Assembly (NCBI GenBank): GCA_002720865.1
Contig: PBIO01000010.1
Location: forward strand, 1-57,417
Length of the DNA: 57,417 nucleotides
Direction of reading: 5' to 3'
Source: Halobacteriovorax sp.
GTDB lineage: Bacteria > Bdellovibrionota > Bacteriovoracia > Bacteriovoracales > Bacteriovoracaceae
The translations under genes were made by a program, and so were the position numbers. The stretch's first letter is position 1. Each line of letters starts with the position of its first letter. This document shows positions 48,784 through 57,417 of this stretch, piece after piece. The notes beneath the pieces are model-generated. The model was given only the letters and a program-made list of their open reading frames with translations, ran no database searches and was not told the DNA's origin.

Positions 48784-50658
48784 ATGAATCAGTTATTAGT
48801 TTTACTAGCTTTCACATTGGTTTCATTTAGTGTGCCCGCAACTCAGACAGATGACGTTCAGACGAAGAAAGAGGTGGTCATCGAAGAACGAACTGAGATG
48901 GAAGATATTGAGATATTGGATAATATCGCTGAGGCCCTGAATGTCTGCGATGAAAACATGCCCCTAGATCAGAAGTTTGTGGTTTGGAGGGCCAAGAGAA
49001 ATCTCAAATCCAAGCGTCACCACGAAGCACGTACTTTAATTGTTAAAGATAAAGTCAACACGCTTAAAGATTCAGAGGAAGTAAAAAACGACACTCAATT
49101 TTCAAGCATTATCCTCCCCGCAGTATCAGCTGATGGAATGTCACAATCAACTGTTATTAGAAAGAAAGATAATTGGGTAGATGGTGCGATAGATAAGCTT
49201 GCAGAAAGAATTGTTGATGCAAAAATCGGAAAAGAGGCTAGAAAAAGAAAAGACTGCATTAAAAGGCTAAGAAAAAAGAGGGGCGAAGGTGGTCAATGCG
49301 GAGCCAGAATTAGAGAGGCGTATGATTTCCTAAAAATCGGTGGGGAGTACGAAAAGCATTACGTTAAACCTTATCAAGACAGAAGAGGATTCGTAAAACA
49401 AGTCAAAGAAATCACCTATAAAAGAGTTGAGGACGCCTGTAGCTCAAAAGACGAAAAGAAAATCGTCAAAGAGTGCTCAGACTTCACAGAGGAGCTAGAG
49501 GAGAACTTAGCAACATGTAAATCTCTTAGGAAAGTAGATAGAAGGACAGCATCAATATTTGAAGAAGTAATGAGAACTGTCTTTATGGATGTTGCAAATG
49601 CGGGAAAAGTTGATTCAGAACAGATAAGAAACGATCTCCTTTCCGGTGCTAGAGAGGTCGCCCAGAATTATGACAAGTTCACTGACGGAAGAAAGGCTAT
49701 TTTAAAAATTAGTCAAACTGCAACCAAAGGGGCAGATGAGGGCTATTCCCAGTTAATAGATACCTATAACGACCAAATTAATGCCTCCAACGATATTGCC
49801 AAAGGCTTTGATGGAGTTAATGCTTCAAAATTGAAATTCAATTACCCAATTACCGACTACACCTTGAAGGGCGATAAGTCGGACGCGAAATTTTCCAAAA
49901 TGAAGTTGATTGACTCGAAAAAGGATTCATTTCTTTTAGGAGAATTGAGTAATAAGCTCTCTAAGAATGGTTTTCCTGAAAAAGATTTTAAATCCTTTTT
50001 ACTGAATTATAAAAAATCCATTATGACAAACTCAGGCAAGGAGTATGCCGAGTTAACAACTGATTTGTATAATAAAGGGAAAGCATTATCCAGTGCCCTG
50101 GATAGGATCCCCTCCCCTTTGGCGGAAATCAAGAATAACGATCCATTACTTTTTGCCTCAATCCAAAAGAGTCATGATCTGATCGGAAATAAACTTGGTT
50201 CTAAATTTAAAACACTAGATTTCGATTCAGACAAAGATGGATTAACCCTGGATTCTCTAATAGTTGAAACCCAAAAAGAGGAAGAGAGCAAAGAAGAGAA
50301 AGTAGACACTGAGCCTGAACCAGTACAAAGTTATTCAACCCAGAGTGCAGAGAAAAAGTCTTCACCAGATCTCCCCGAAGAAGGTGATGGCAAGGTGACT
50401 CTTGAGGATATCGCAGTCAATAAATACGGATTCTCTCTTAATGAAAACTCAGCCATTGATAAAGAAGAACAGTTAAAGCTTATCCTCGAAGCCGAAGAAA
50501 GGAAAAAACGTGCAGAGAGAGGAATTTCACAATTTGAAGCATCTAAACAGATTGGCGAAAGGGAAAAGAACCTTTTTAAAGATTATATCAGCAAGAGATA
50601 TAGAAAAGAGCTTCATAATTTTGTGATTATAAAAAGAGTCAAGCGCGCAAAAAAATGA
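48784..50658 (+). CDS. Long exported coiled-coil protein, C-terminal motif family 1
   Basis: 624 residues, signal peptide of about 20 residues (LVLLAFTLVSFSVPA). Helical throughout, with Cys in the first third (NVCDE, DCIKR, QCGAR, ACSSK, ECSDF, TCKSL). Low-complexity acidic stretch at about 500-535. The end reads NLFKDYISKRYRKEL then a Lys/Arg tail; the same LF..IS.RY-like end occurs in the next two proteins. Its stop overlaps the start of the next gene (ATGA). Family not recognised; the shared C-terminus suggests a sorting or docking signal. Confidence 0.75.
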   Translation: MNQLLVLLAFTLVSFSVPATQTDDVQTKKEVVIEERTEMEDIEILDNIAEALNVCDENMPLDQKFVVWRAKRNLKSKRHHEARTLIVKDKVNTLKDSEEVKNDTQFSSIILPAVSADGMSQSTVIRKKDNWVDGAIDKLAERIVDAKIGKEARKRKDCIKRLRKKRGEGGQCGARIREAYDFLKIGGEYEKHYVKPYQDRRGFVKQVKEITYKRVEDACSSKDEKKIVKECSDFTEELEENLATCKSLRKVDRRTASIFEEVMRTVFMDVANAGKVDSEQIRNDLLSGAREVAQNYDKFTDGRKAILKISQTATKGADEGYSQLIDTYNDQINASNDIAKGFDGVNASKLKFNYPITDYTLKGDKSDAKFSKMKLIDSKKDSFLLGELSNKLSKNGFPEKDFKSFLLNYKKSIMTNSGKEYAELTTDLYNKGKALSSALDRIPSPLAEIKNNDPLLFASIQKSHDLIGNKLGSKFKTLDFDSDKDGLTLDSLIVETQKEEESKEEKVDTEPEPVQSYSTQSAEKKSSPDLPEEGDGKVTLEDIAVNKYGFSLNENSAIDKEEQLKLILEAEERKKRAERGISQFEASKQIGEREKNLFKDYISKRYRKELHNFVIIKRVKRAKK

Positions 50659-52487
50659 GTTCAAGGATCCTGTTTACATTATTTCTTTTATCGTTATCGA
50701 GTGAGATATTCTCCGCTTGTTATTACAAAAATAGTTCAATGGAAAGCAAGAGAAAGGATTGTGTAAATACCTTCGGGATGGATTGGGACTGCTCAAGAAA
50801 CACTTGTGTGAACCAAGTTCAAACAACAAATCTAAGAGAAGACTGGAAAGAGTGTAACCATAAAGAGTTAAGTGAAAGAAATGCCTGTTACGACAAAGTT
50901 GCTTTTAATCATTCCGAACTTAGGGAATTGGACGAGGCAACTGACATGCCTGGTAAATACGCTAACGCATCTATATCAGGAATGTATCTTGCCCTAGAGA
51001 TGATTGATAAGTCTGCGATGAGTGATTTTGCACCCTGTACTTCAAAAAAGATCATGGGATTAGCTTCAAAGGCGAATCTTGTTGCGACGGCCGCCGTAGA
51101 GTGGATTAGTAGAAGCAGGCTTAAAGCAATTAAGGAAGATTATGAGAATCAAGTCAAAGAAGAAGGGGCTTATGATGCTCAGATGCAGGCCCTAGAACAT
51201 GCAAAAGTAGAAAGAGAAGTTGTTATCGAATTGGCCAAGATTATGAAAAACGCCTATTCGATTAGCACTGGCCTATACGCCACGGCCTCAGTCGTCGCCA
51301 TTGCAGAAATCGCCTTAATTAAGTCCCCACCTTGTTCAGGAATAGGACCCGCACCAGGAGCCCCTGGTGGTGTAATTACCAACAAGGGCTTAACTAAGCT
51401 TGTAAACACTTCTACTGGGATCGCAGGAATCGGTTTAACAGGATCTAGTTTGAGCTATAAGCTTATGCGTTCAGCGAAACTTCAGGAAGAAAGGGCTAAG
51501 AAAGAACTTAAACAGATTAAAGAAACCATTTTAAGATTCAAAACCGCATCAGCTGGGTACTGTTCCCCCGAGCAGAGAGAGCAGATATCTTCAGATCCGG
51601 AATGTTATTGCTATAACGAGGATGGGTCTAAGAATGAGAATAGAACAAACTCAGATATCTGTAATAACTTTTGGGAAGGGGTGGAGAAAAGTCTTTTCGT
51701 TCCACCAAAAGATTACACAACCCTCAATAAAGAATTGAAGAAAAAAGTGTGTGTGATGAAAAACGGTCAGGTCGATAGAGATTGTAAATGCAGACAGATT
51801 CTCGATACTAAGAACGAAAACTCTTGCTTAAAGGTATCAATGAATAAGAACGAACTGAGAGGTCTGGGGACCTCGTTTGGTGTTGATGGTGCAGTAAATG
51901 CAATAAACGCTTTGGCTAGTGGGCGTTATGGTTTCTCTGACCTGGACACATCCGAATTTTCTAAAAACGCAATAAAGGCCAAAAGATTTTTAAGAGCAGA
52001 ACTTGGAAAACTCGCCAAAAAGGATGCTCTTGAAAAAAGAAAAAGAGATCCATTGCTGGCTGATTTTAGGAGAAAATTTCTTAAGTCAGCTTACAACAAG
52101 AGCGATTCTATGGGTAAGGCAAAGCAAAGCCTAGAAGAGTTGGCCCAGAGCCTCAGACCTTCAGACGAGTATATTGAAAGTGCTGAAAACGGCAATATAG
52201 AGATTCCTAAAAAGTCAGGGATAACATTTTCTGGATCAGGTAAAGGGTCATTGAATAAAAAACGAAGTAATAATGACTCACTGGATTCGTTCACAGAAGA
52301 GGTGAACCATTCCCATGACTTTCAAGAGCCAGACGATGACGTTGTTGTGCTTAATACTAATGATATTGAGAAGGACACAGGTAAATCAATTTTTAAGATT
52401 ATTTCTAAGAGGTATTTTATAACCGGCTTTAAAAAGCTTGACTTGATAGAAGCTGTTCCCGATGAAGAACTAGCGGAGTCCGAATGA
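50655..52487 (+). CDS. Long exported Cys-rich protein, C-terminal motif family 2
   Basis: 610 residues; signal peptide ends about SEIFSA, directly before CYYKN. Cys-rich N-terminus and middle (DCVNTFGMDWDCSRNTC; ECYCY; DCKCRQ). Hydrophobic Ala/Gly-rich helix pair at about 195-260 may insert in a membrane. The end carries SIFKIISKRYFITGF. Overlaps both neighbours by ATGA, so the three-gene run is translationally coupled. Family not recognised. Confidence 0.75.
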   Translation: MSSRILFTLFLLSLSSEIFSACYYKNSSMESKRKDCVNTFGMDWDCSRNTCVNQVQTTNLREDWKECNHKELSERNACYDKVAFNHSELRELDEATDMPGKYANASISGMYLALEMIDKSAMSDFAPCTSKKIMGLASKANLVATAAVEWISRSRLKAIKEDYENQVKEEGAYDAQMQALEHAKVEREVVIELAKIMKNAYSISTGLYATASVVAIAEIALIKSPPCSGIGPAPGAPGGVITNKGLTKLVNTSTGIAGIGLTGSSLSYKLMRSAKLQEERAKKELKQIKETILRFKTASAGYCSPEQREQISSDPECYCYNEDGSKNENRTNSDICNNFWEGVEKSLFVPPKDYTTLNKELKKKVCVMKNGQVDRDCKCRQILDTKNENSCLKVSMNKNELRGLGTSFGVDGAVNAINALASGRYGFSDLDTSEFSKNAIKAKRFLRAELGKLAKKDALEKRKRDPLLADFRRKFLKSAYNKSDSMGKAKQSLEELAQSLRPSDEYIESAENGNIEIPKKSGITFSGSGKGSLNKKRSNNDSLDSFTEEVNHSHDFQEPDDDVVVLNTNDIEKDTGKSIFKIISKRYFITGFKKLDLIEAVPDEELAESE

Positions 52488-54952
52488 TCTCCCCTTATAG
52501 GTACACTCTTCCCATTTTAGTTTTTATCATCAGCCTATGTGGTTTTGCGCAATCTACAATTCCACCGGATGTGGAGATTCAACAATATGCTTCTAATATT
52601 TACACCAGGGCAGGACTGGCCAAAGAGAAAATATTATTCGACAAGTTTCTGCTCTCATATAAAGAATTTCTTCACTTAAAAGTTAAAGGTAAGGCTAAAA
52701 AAAACATAATCGGCTTTGTTGATTTTAATAAGATTTCCGGAAGCGAAAGATTTGTCATCGTGGATGTAACTTTTAGCAATCCTAGAGTAATTGCCACAGA
52801 ACTTGTTTCTCATGGTCAAGGATCTGGCTCATATTGGAAGGCAAAGACATTCTCAAACACGCCAAATTCATTTAAGAGCTCTCTTGGAACCTACATCACA
52901 GGAGAGAGGTATTGGTCTAACAGATTCGGAGACGCTATGAGGTTGGATGGTATAACCTCAGGGCAAAATACTAACGTAAGATCTAGGGCAATAGTTTTTC
53001 ATTCTGGTTTTTATGTAAACAAGCTCTGGGCGACAATTTTAAGGATGGTTGGAAAATCTAAAGGATGTTTAACAGTTAGAAAAAGAGTTGTTAAAAAATT
53101 AATCAACATTCTTCAGAACGGATCCGTGATATTTGTACATCATAATACAAAAAACTTGTTAAAAAATTATAAAATGGGCCCTCAACACGTGGCCATTGCC
53201 AAAGGCGGTAGAGGTGCCCTACTCCCCTCTTCTTTAGAAACTGAAATAGATGACATATCAACATCCACACATTTTCAGAACACTCCTCAGACTCAGCTAT
53301 CTGGAAAACTGCCACTAGAAAAAGCTACTGATATGAGTAGAATCTGGAAATATGCTAAAATTCTTGGGATAGGTGCATTGACCGCTAAATTTGTTCCCAA
53401 ATTGATAGAACGGAAAAATAAAAATATCCCCACCAAGTTTAAAAGTAAAAATAACGTCGTCAATCATAAGGGTGAAGCAAAATTTACAGGAAACTCTGAT
53501 CTCGAAAATTGTCAGGCCCTATCGAGTGAGCCTTTGGATGTAGTAGCAAGAAAGGTACAGGAAGGCGGGGCCAATCCCCATGCTTTTTTTAGGGGATCTT
53601 GGCGCGATCTAGGTGCATTATTGAAAACCCCTATTTCAATTGATAATGGCGATGTGCCCAAGGCTTCCAGGAATTTGCTTACTAAGATCAATGAATGTGC
53701 AGCCATGGTTTCTTACCTCGATCCTAATAATTTTCAGAGAATGGATCCCAATAGAAAGTCTGTGACCTCCAGTAAAGATAAAAAAATTACTTGTAGGTAT
53801 CAAGGTGTCGAATCCGCTGACAATTCTAAATGTGAAGAGCTAATAGCCAAATATGACAATTTAAGAAAAGAAGAAGCTCAACTTAGAAAGAAACAAGGGG
53901 ATGATTTTAAAAAATATGGAGATGAAGTAAAGGCAAAGGTCGCAAATGGAAACATTCAATCAAGTGCTTTAATTGCCTCAAACTCACTTAGAGATAAAAA
54001 AACTGCGATGGCTGGGACTAGAAGTAGATTTAAAACTCATCTACTGAATAATTTGGCAAAGAGCTTAAGTGCATTTCCCAATTATGATTCGCTCTATAGA
54101 AAGTGCTCATCAAACTTCAATAGGCATAACAACCTATCAGTTGTTGATTACTCTAAGTTTAATGCCATTTACTCTAATGGCTTTGACTTTTCGCTATCGA
54201 GTCTTGGGGAGGTTAAGGATCCTTGTGCAGACTCTTTAAAAAATTCTAACCTAGTGATGATGCACAATAACCACACAAAGGACGAAGTATCTAGGCTTCT
54301 AAGTGAAATTGGAATCGAGAAAAGTGATCTTGAGGGGAAGATCGCCACTCTGAGATCCCAAAATAGCCCAACCTTAAATAGAAGAGGTGGCTCGATTCAA
54401 GATTCCTCGGCTCTAAAAATATCTTCTTTAAAGTCTGTTATTTCAGGTAAAAATGAAAGTACAAGAAGTAAAATAAACGATCTCTCCCAAAGAGATACAA
54501 CTACAAGGCTCAATAACTCTAATCAAAAGAATGACTCTAATTATTTAGGCAACAACCTAAGAAGCCATAATGAAACAGGTTCTTCAGATTCTCTCGCCGG
54601 TAAGGTTGTTAAAAATACCTCTGGAATCTCTACTAATGATCCAGAAGAGAATTTGGTAATGAGTCTTGTAGAGAATAATGAGCTCGATAAGTTAAAGTCA
54701 GGCGTTTTAAGCGGCGAAATCAACTGGGATGAAGTGGTTTATGAGTATTCTCAAGGAAAAATAAGCAAAGCCACCATGAGGAGCCTTGCAAGCGAAACAG
54801 GGAATAAAATCTACCGTTTAAAGAGTTTTACTAAAAATCAACAGAAGGCCAAGAAAGATATTCATAATGAAAATGTGAGCCTTTTCGGCATCATTAGCAA
54901 TAGATATTCCAGGAAACTCCTAGAGGGAGACATTTCAGCCAAGGATAAGTAA
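52484..54952 (+). CDS. L,D-transpeptidase with long tail, C-terminal motif family 3
   Basis: 822 residues, signal peptide ending GFAQS. Residues about 40-215 match the YkuD_2-type murein L,D-transpeptidase family: FVIVDVTFSNPRV, SSLGTYITGERYW, RAIVFHSGFYV and KSKGCLTV with catalytic Cys195, then GSVIFVHH. These enzymes form or exchange cross-links in peptidoglycan. About 600 residues follow, first a hydrophobic segment (about 295), then Asn/Ser-rich low complexity, and the end SLFGIISNRYSRKL. The tail is far longer than in housekeeping enzymes. Confidence 0.78.
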   Translation: MISPYRYTLPILVFIISLCGFAQSTIPPDVEIQQYASNIYTRAGLAKEKILFDKFLLSYKEFLHLKVKGKAKKNIIGFVDFNKISGSERFVIVDVTFSNPRVIATELVSHGQGSGSYWKAKTFSNTPNSFKSSLGTYITGERYWSNRFGDAMRLDGITSGQNTNVRSRAIVFHSGFYVNKLWATILRMVGKSKGCLTVRKRVVKKLINILQNGSVIFVHHNTKNLLKNYKMGPQHVAIAKGGRGALLPSSLETEIDDISTSTHFQNTPQTQLSGKLPLEKATDMSRIWKYAKILGIGALTAKFVPKLIERKNKNIPTKFKSKNNVVNHKGEAKFTGNSDLENCQALSSEPLDVVARKVQEGGANPHAFFRGSWRDLGALLKTPISIDNGDVPKASRNLLTKINECAAMVSYLDPNNFQRMDPNRKSVTSSKDKKITCRYQGVESADNSKCEELIAKYDNLRKEEAQLRKKQGDDFKKYGDEVKAKVANGNIQSSALIASNSLRDKKTAMAGTRSRFKTHLLNNLAKSLSAFPNYDSLYRKCSSNFNRHNNLSVVDYSKFNAIYSNGFDFSLSSLGEVKDPCADSLKNSNLVMMHNNHTKDEVSRLLSEIGIEKSDLEGKIATLRSQNSPTLNRRGGSIQDSSALKISSLKSVISGKNESTRSKINDLSQRDTTTRLNNSNQKNDSNYLGNNLRSHNETGSSDSLAGKVVKNTSGISTNDPEENLVMSLVENNELDKLKSGVLSGEINWDEVVYEYSQGKISKATMRSLASETGNKIYRLKSFTKNQQKAKKDIHNENVSLFGIISNRYSRKLLEGDISAKDK

Positions 54953-54999
54953 TCGTCTCAAACCTTACCCCAAAATACTGGCAGGCCAGAATCTTTGAG

Positions 55000-56040
55000 A
55001 TGTTAGCAGTATTCAACTGTGTATTAATCTATTCCCTATTGGGAAAATCAGAATTTTTAGGTACATACACCTCAATAATCAACTCTCTCCTTACTGGATC
55101 CTGTATTACTTTTTTTGGATTGTGGATCTGGAAACTTAGTCGCATAAATTTTTCTGACTATGTAGACGGTGGGAACCCAGGTCCTAACGAGTTAAACGAA
55201 CTTAAGCGGGCATTTAATACTCTCGGATTTAGAAATTCTGACGCATTTCAAACACTCGTACAGGGAGTGTTATTCGTAATTATCCTTTCAGCAGTAGCAG
55301 AAGGTGTTTCCGGATTGGCCGATATGAGTATAACTATAGGCATGGTGAAGGTATTTGCTATTGTCCAAATAGCCTTTATTGATTTTACTAATGTATATAT
55401 AGGCGCACAAGCAACCAAGTTGTTTGAAGGAAGATCATTCACAATCCTTAGGTTTATCCAGATCACCATAAAACATATAAGAAGTAGTTATTTTTTCGAC
55501 TCCCTCATAGCAACCGTTCTGTACACGACAATTTTTGTCTTAATTAAAAAAGAAATCCTGCCCAGGTACAGTGAAGACATATTTATTTTAGGATTAATTG
55601 TAGGCGCATTTTTCTTTGCTAGAACATACATAAATCACCTGACAAAGGGTAAAAAGTATGTGGCCTACAACGAACTGGATTTAAAAAGACCAGGCGTCCT
55701 GATCCATGACTTAATTGATGTTGGTTATCGACATAAGAAAGTGTCATATTTTTTTATTTGGGAATTTAACAAAGAATTTGATGTTATTCCCTGTCTTAAA
55801 GTAAAAGAGGCAGAGTTTAGTGAATTTGGAACGGATTATTACGGAAAAAATTTAACCACTGAGATTGAGATAAAACAGATCACCAAAAAGCACTGTAAGA
55901 TATATGTAAGCTTCTCAGGCGGGAAAGACGGAATCCCAAATGATTATGAATTCTTAGCCTGCTTTAATAAGCTAGTCATCTCAGCAGATGCGACTTATCC
56001 ATTTTATTTTTCGACATTAAAGAAACATTTTAGAAAGTAA
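55000..56040 (+). CDS. Multi-pass membrane protein
   Basis: 346 residues from ATG 55000; no other start codon lies between the upstream in-frame stop and this ATG. Hydrophobic segments at about 1-20, 27-47, 88-105, 113-135, 165-183 and 190-208 point to an inner-membrane protein, followed by a soluble C-terminal domain of about 120 residues. Converges on the minus-strand HTH gene with eight bases between. Not recognised. Confidence 0.7.
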   Translation: MLAVFNCVLIYSLLGKSEFLGTYTSIINSLLTGSCITFFGLWIWKLSRINFSDYVDGGNPGPNELNELKRAFNTLGFRNSDAFQTLVQGVLFVIILSAVAEGVSGLADMSITIGMVKVFAIVQIAFIDFTNVYIGAQATKLFEGRSFTILRFIQITIKHIRSSYFFDSLIATVLYTTIFVLIKKEILPRYSEDIFILGLIVGAFFFARTYINHLTKGKKYVAYNELDLKRPGVLIHDLIDVGYRHKKVSYFFIWEFNKEFDVIPCLKVKEAEFSEFGTDYYGKNLTTEIEIKQITKKHCKIYVSFSGGKDGIPNDYEFLACFNKLVISADATYPFYFSTLKKHFRK

Positions 56041-56048
56041 TAATCACA

Positions 56049-57417
56049 TTACGACGCACTCCTTCTTAATTGAGTTCTGTCTTTAAGTGGCACACACAGA
56101 GAAAGAGCTAGTTGAGATGAAGAAGGAAGGTGATACATTCGATATAGTGATATTTGAGATAGTTTAAAATTCTTTTGTTTCTCTGAAAGGTCAGATGAAA
56201 GAACTTCTAATATCTCCTTATACTCCCTATACCATACTCTTCTAACAGATAGTTGCTTCTGTTCCCTAGCCTCTTCTATACTTTTTACATTCTTTTCTAC
56301 TAAAGACATTTCACGAGAATTTGCCTTTTTTATAGAAGAATCTAATATCTCAGAAAAGCCATTCTCAGACTTAATGATAGGAATAAGAGAGTCTATTGAA
56401 GTACACTCTCTATCACTAGCTTCTAAGTCCCCATTTACAACAAATCCATCTTTCAGGTTAACTCCAAGATTTAACAAAGTATTAAGCGTATCACTCATTC
56501 CAGGCGGAATGTTTTTAAGACAGAAATACTGCCTCATACGCTGAAACACTTTCTTTTCCTCATTGGATAAGCCCATTTTAAATTCTGGATTAGTTACAAC
56601 CGACTCCTGGCCAGGGATTGATCTCCAACCGTAGTAAAACCACCTTTTTTCATAGATTGAGTAACAGCTATCTTCCGTCTTCCTGGAACACTCCTTCCTT
56701 GAAGCTCCTAGTAAATCCATTTGGCGCTTTAAGGTTTCGTTCTTTAGACTTTTAGTGAGGTCACACTCATGAGATTGCTTTAAGGCTCTTAGCTTTGCCT
56801 TGTATGCGTACGATCCTAAAGACGAACTATTGCTATTATCATCACTGAGAAGTTGTTTTCTCACGATTATTTGATTATTGATTTTATTTTGAAATTTAAA
56901 GGTCTTATTTTTAATTTTAAGGTCTGAACCAACCAGTTTCCTGTCAATCTTATAGCTATTCGGTAACTGCTGTATAAGAGCTCCTGAGGCGTCTCTATAC
57001 ACTCCCCTAATATCGTTATGCTTATAGTGACGTGGAAGTAATTTATATGCTTCTGTTGGGTCCGTTAGACGCACAAAGTGGTTCCTTTTAATAAGGAATT
57101 TAGCTCGGTTTTTACATAGATAAGAGTTTATTGTTCTCTCATCAAGATTTAGAAATTCAGAGATCCTTTTTTGTGAGATCCCGTAAATCAATTCATCAGC
57201 CAAGATCGCAAATGCAATAGCTTTAAATTCTTCGATAGATTTTGGTTCAATCTTAGAACCTACCCTAACTCTATAGCCTCTTGCGACCGAAGCTATGAAT
57301 GAGTAGCTTTCAATACTTTTTAGAGAGCCATAATTTTCATAGAAGCGAGACTTTTCATTGAAATAATCTTCTAAAAGTCGTTCTTCATTGGCGAAATCAA
57401 AGGATTTAGGGTTTTCT
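56049..57417 (-). CDS. HTH-containing protein, N-terminus outside window
   Basis: At least 456 residues; the frame is open to the right edge, so the start lies outside (an internal TTG at 57203 is not likely to be the true start). ELIYGISQKRISEFLNLDER (about residues 72-91 of the visible part) reads as a helix-turn-helix. The rest is basic and includes several Cys. A plasmid replication or regulatory protein is possible given its size and HTH, but no Rep family motif is evident. Confidence 0.7.
   Translation of the reverse strand, partial: ENPKSFDFANEERLLEDYFNEKSRFYENYGSLKSIESYSFIASVARGYRVRVGSKIEPKSIEEFKAIAFAILADELIYGISQKRISEFLNLDERTINSYLCKNRAKFLIKRNHFVRLTDPTEAYKLLPRHYKHNDIRGVYRDASGALIQQLPNSYKIDRKLVGSDLKIKNKTFKFQNKINNQIIVRKQLLSDDNSNSSSLGSYAYKAKLRALKQSHECDLTKSLKNETLKRQMDLLGASRKECSRKTEDSCYSIYEKRWFYYGWRSIPGQESVVTNPEFKMGLSNEEKKVFQRMRQYFCLKNIPPGMSDTLNTLLNLGVNLKDGFVVNGDLEASDRECTSIDSLIPIIKSENGFSEILDSSIKKANSREMSLVEKNVKSIEEAREQKQLSVRRVWYREYKEILEVLSSDLSEKQKNFKLSQISLYRMYHLPSSSQLALSLCVPLKDRTQLRRSAS

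Noticed and set aside
56049-57203. Complete gene starting at TTG 57203
   Set aside because: The frame continues open to the window edge with coherent protein sequence, so the gene is cut by the boundary.
1-57417. tRNA, rRNA or CRISPR array
   Set aside because: No cloverleaf with a TTCRANY arm, no rRNA-like stretch and no regularly spaced repeats were seen; the TACCACC elements are dispersed and structured, not an array.

Overview
The window is an AT-rich segment (mostly A+T, with tightly packed, often overlapping genes) of what looks like a conjugative plasmid or integrative conjugative element. It carries a compact VirB/VirD4-type type IV secretion system (T4SS), a relaxation-like protein, a single-strand binding protein, a plasmid-style UmuD/UmuC mutagenic polymerase pair, a toxin-antitoxin-like pair and many short accessory genes of unknown function. 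The unusual number of signal-peptide proteins and lipoproteins, several of them murein-active, and the style of the long Cys-containing secreted proteins suggest a Gram-negative host, and by inference a Bdellovibrionota member such as Bacteriovorax or a relative. No rRNA, tRNA, CRISPR array or transposase was seen, so the host cannot be fixed from this sequence.

Layout. 1-9.1 kb: a very large secreted protein (minus strand, runs off the left edge), two secreted proteins on the minus strand, a translationally coupled operon of six small secreted proteins on the plus strand, and a converging operon of three on the minus strand. 9.4-13.9 kb: an unknown cytoplasmic protein, then a three-gene exported/lipoprotein operon whose leader contains a terminator-like hairpin. 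13.9-25.6 kb: T4SS genes in the order VirB2, VirB3, VirB4, VirB6, VirB8-like, VirB9/TraK-like, VirB10-like, a TraV-like lipoprotein and a 54-residue protein. A 0.7-kb gap with a huge nested inverted repeat (oriT candidate) follows, then the Replic_Relax-like gene, the VirD4/TraG coupling ATPase, two small proteins and ssb, closed by a UUCG-loop terminator.

26-44.3 kb: accessory region of short genes (membrane proteins, a J-domain protein, a DUF4942-type methyltransferase, zinc ribbons, HTH regulators, a REC-like protein) and a murein-active set (SLT-like transglycosylase lipoprotein, M15-like peptidase lipoprotein). Three transcription units here start from near-identical promoters in which a 19-bp palindrome fills the -35/-10 spacer. 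These three, and two further leaders without that promoter, carry a 5' hairpin whose stem sequence varies with pairing preserved while the loop keeps TACCACC; four of the five are followed by TGACTACT. This looks like a plasmid-encoded regulon with both an operator and an RNA element, and is the most promising undescribed signal in the window.

44.3-57.4 kb: a DUF4160/DUF2442-like pair with its own inverted-repeat promoter, umuD-umuC, a DNRLRE/CBM96-like lipoprotein, three very long translationally coupled exported proteins that share a C-terminal LF..IS.RY-type motif (the third has an L,D-transpeptidase domain), a multi-pass membrane protein and an HTH protein cut by the right edge. Functional names come from motif recognition by eye; no database search was run.
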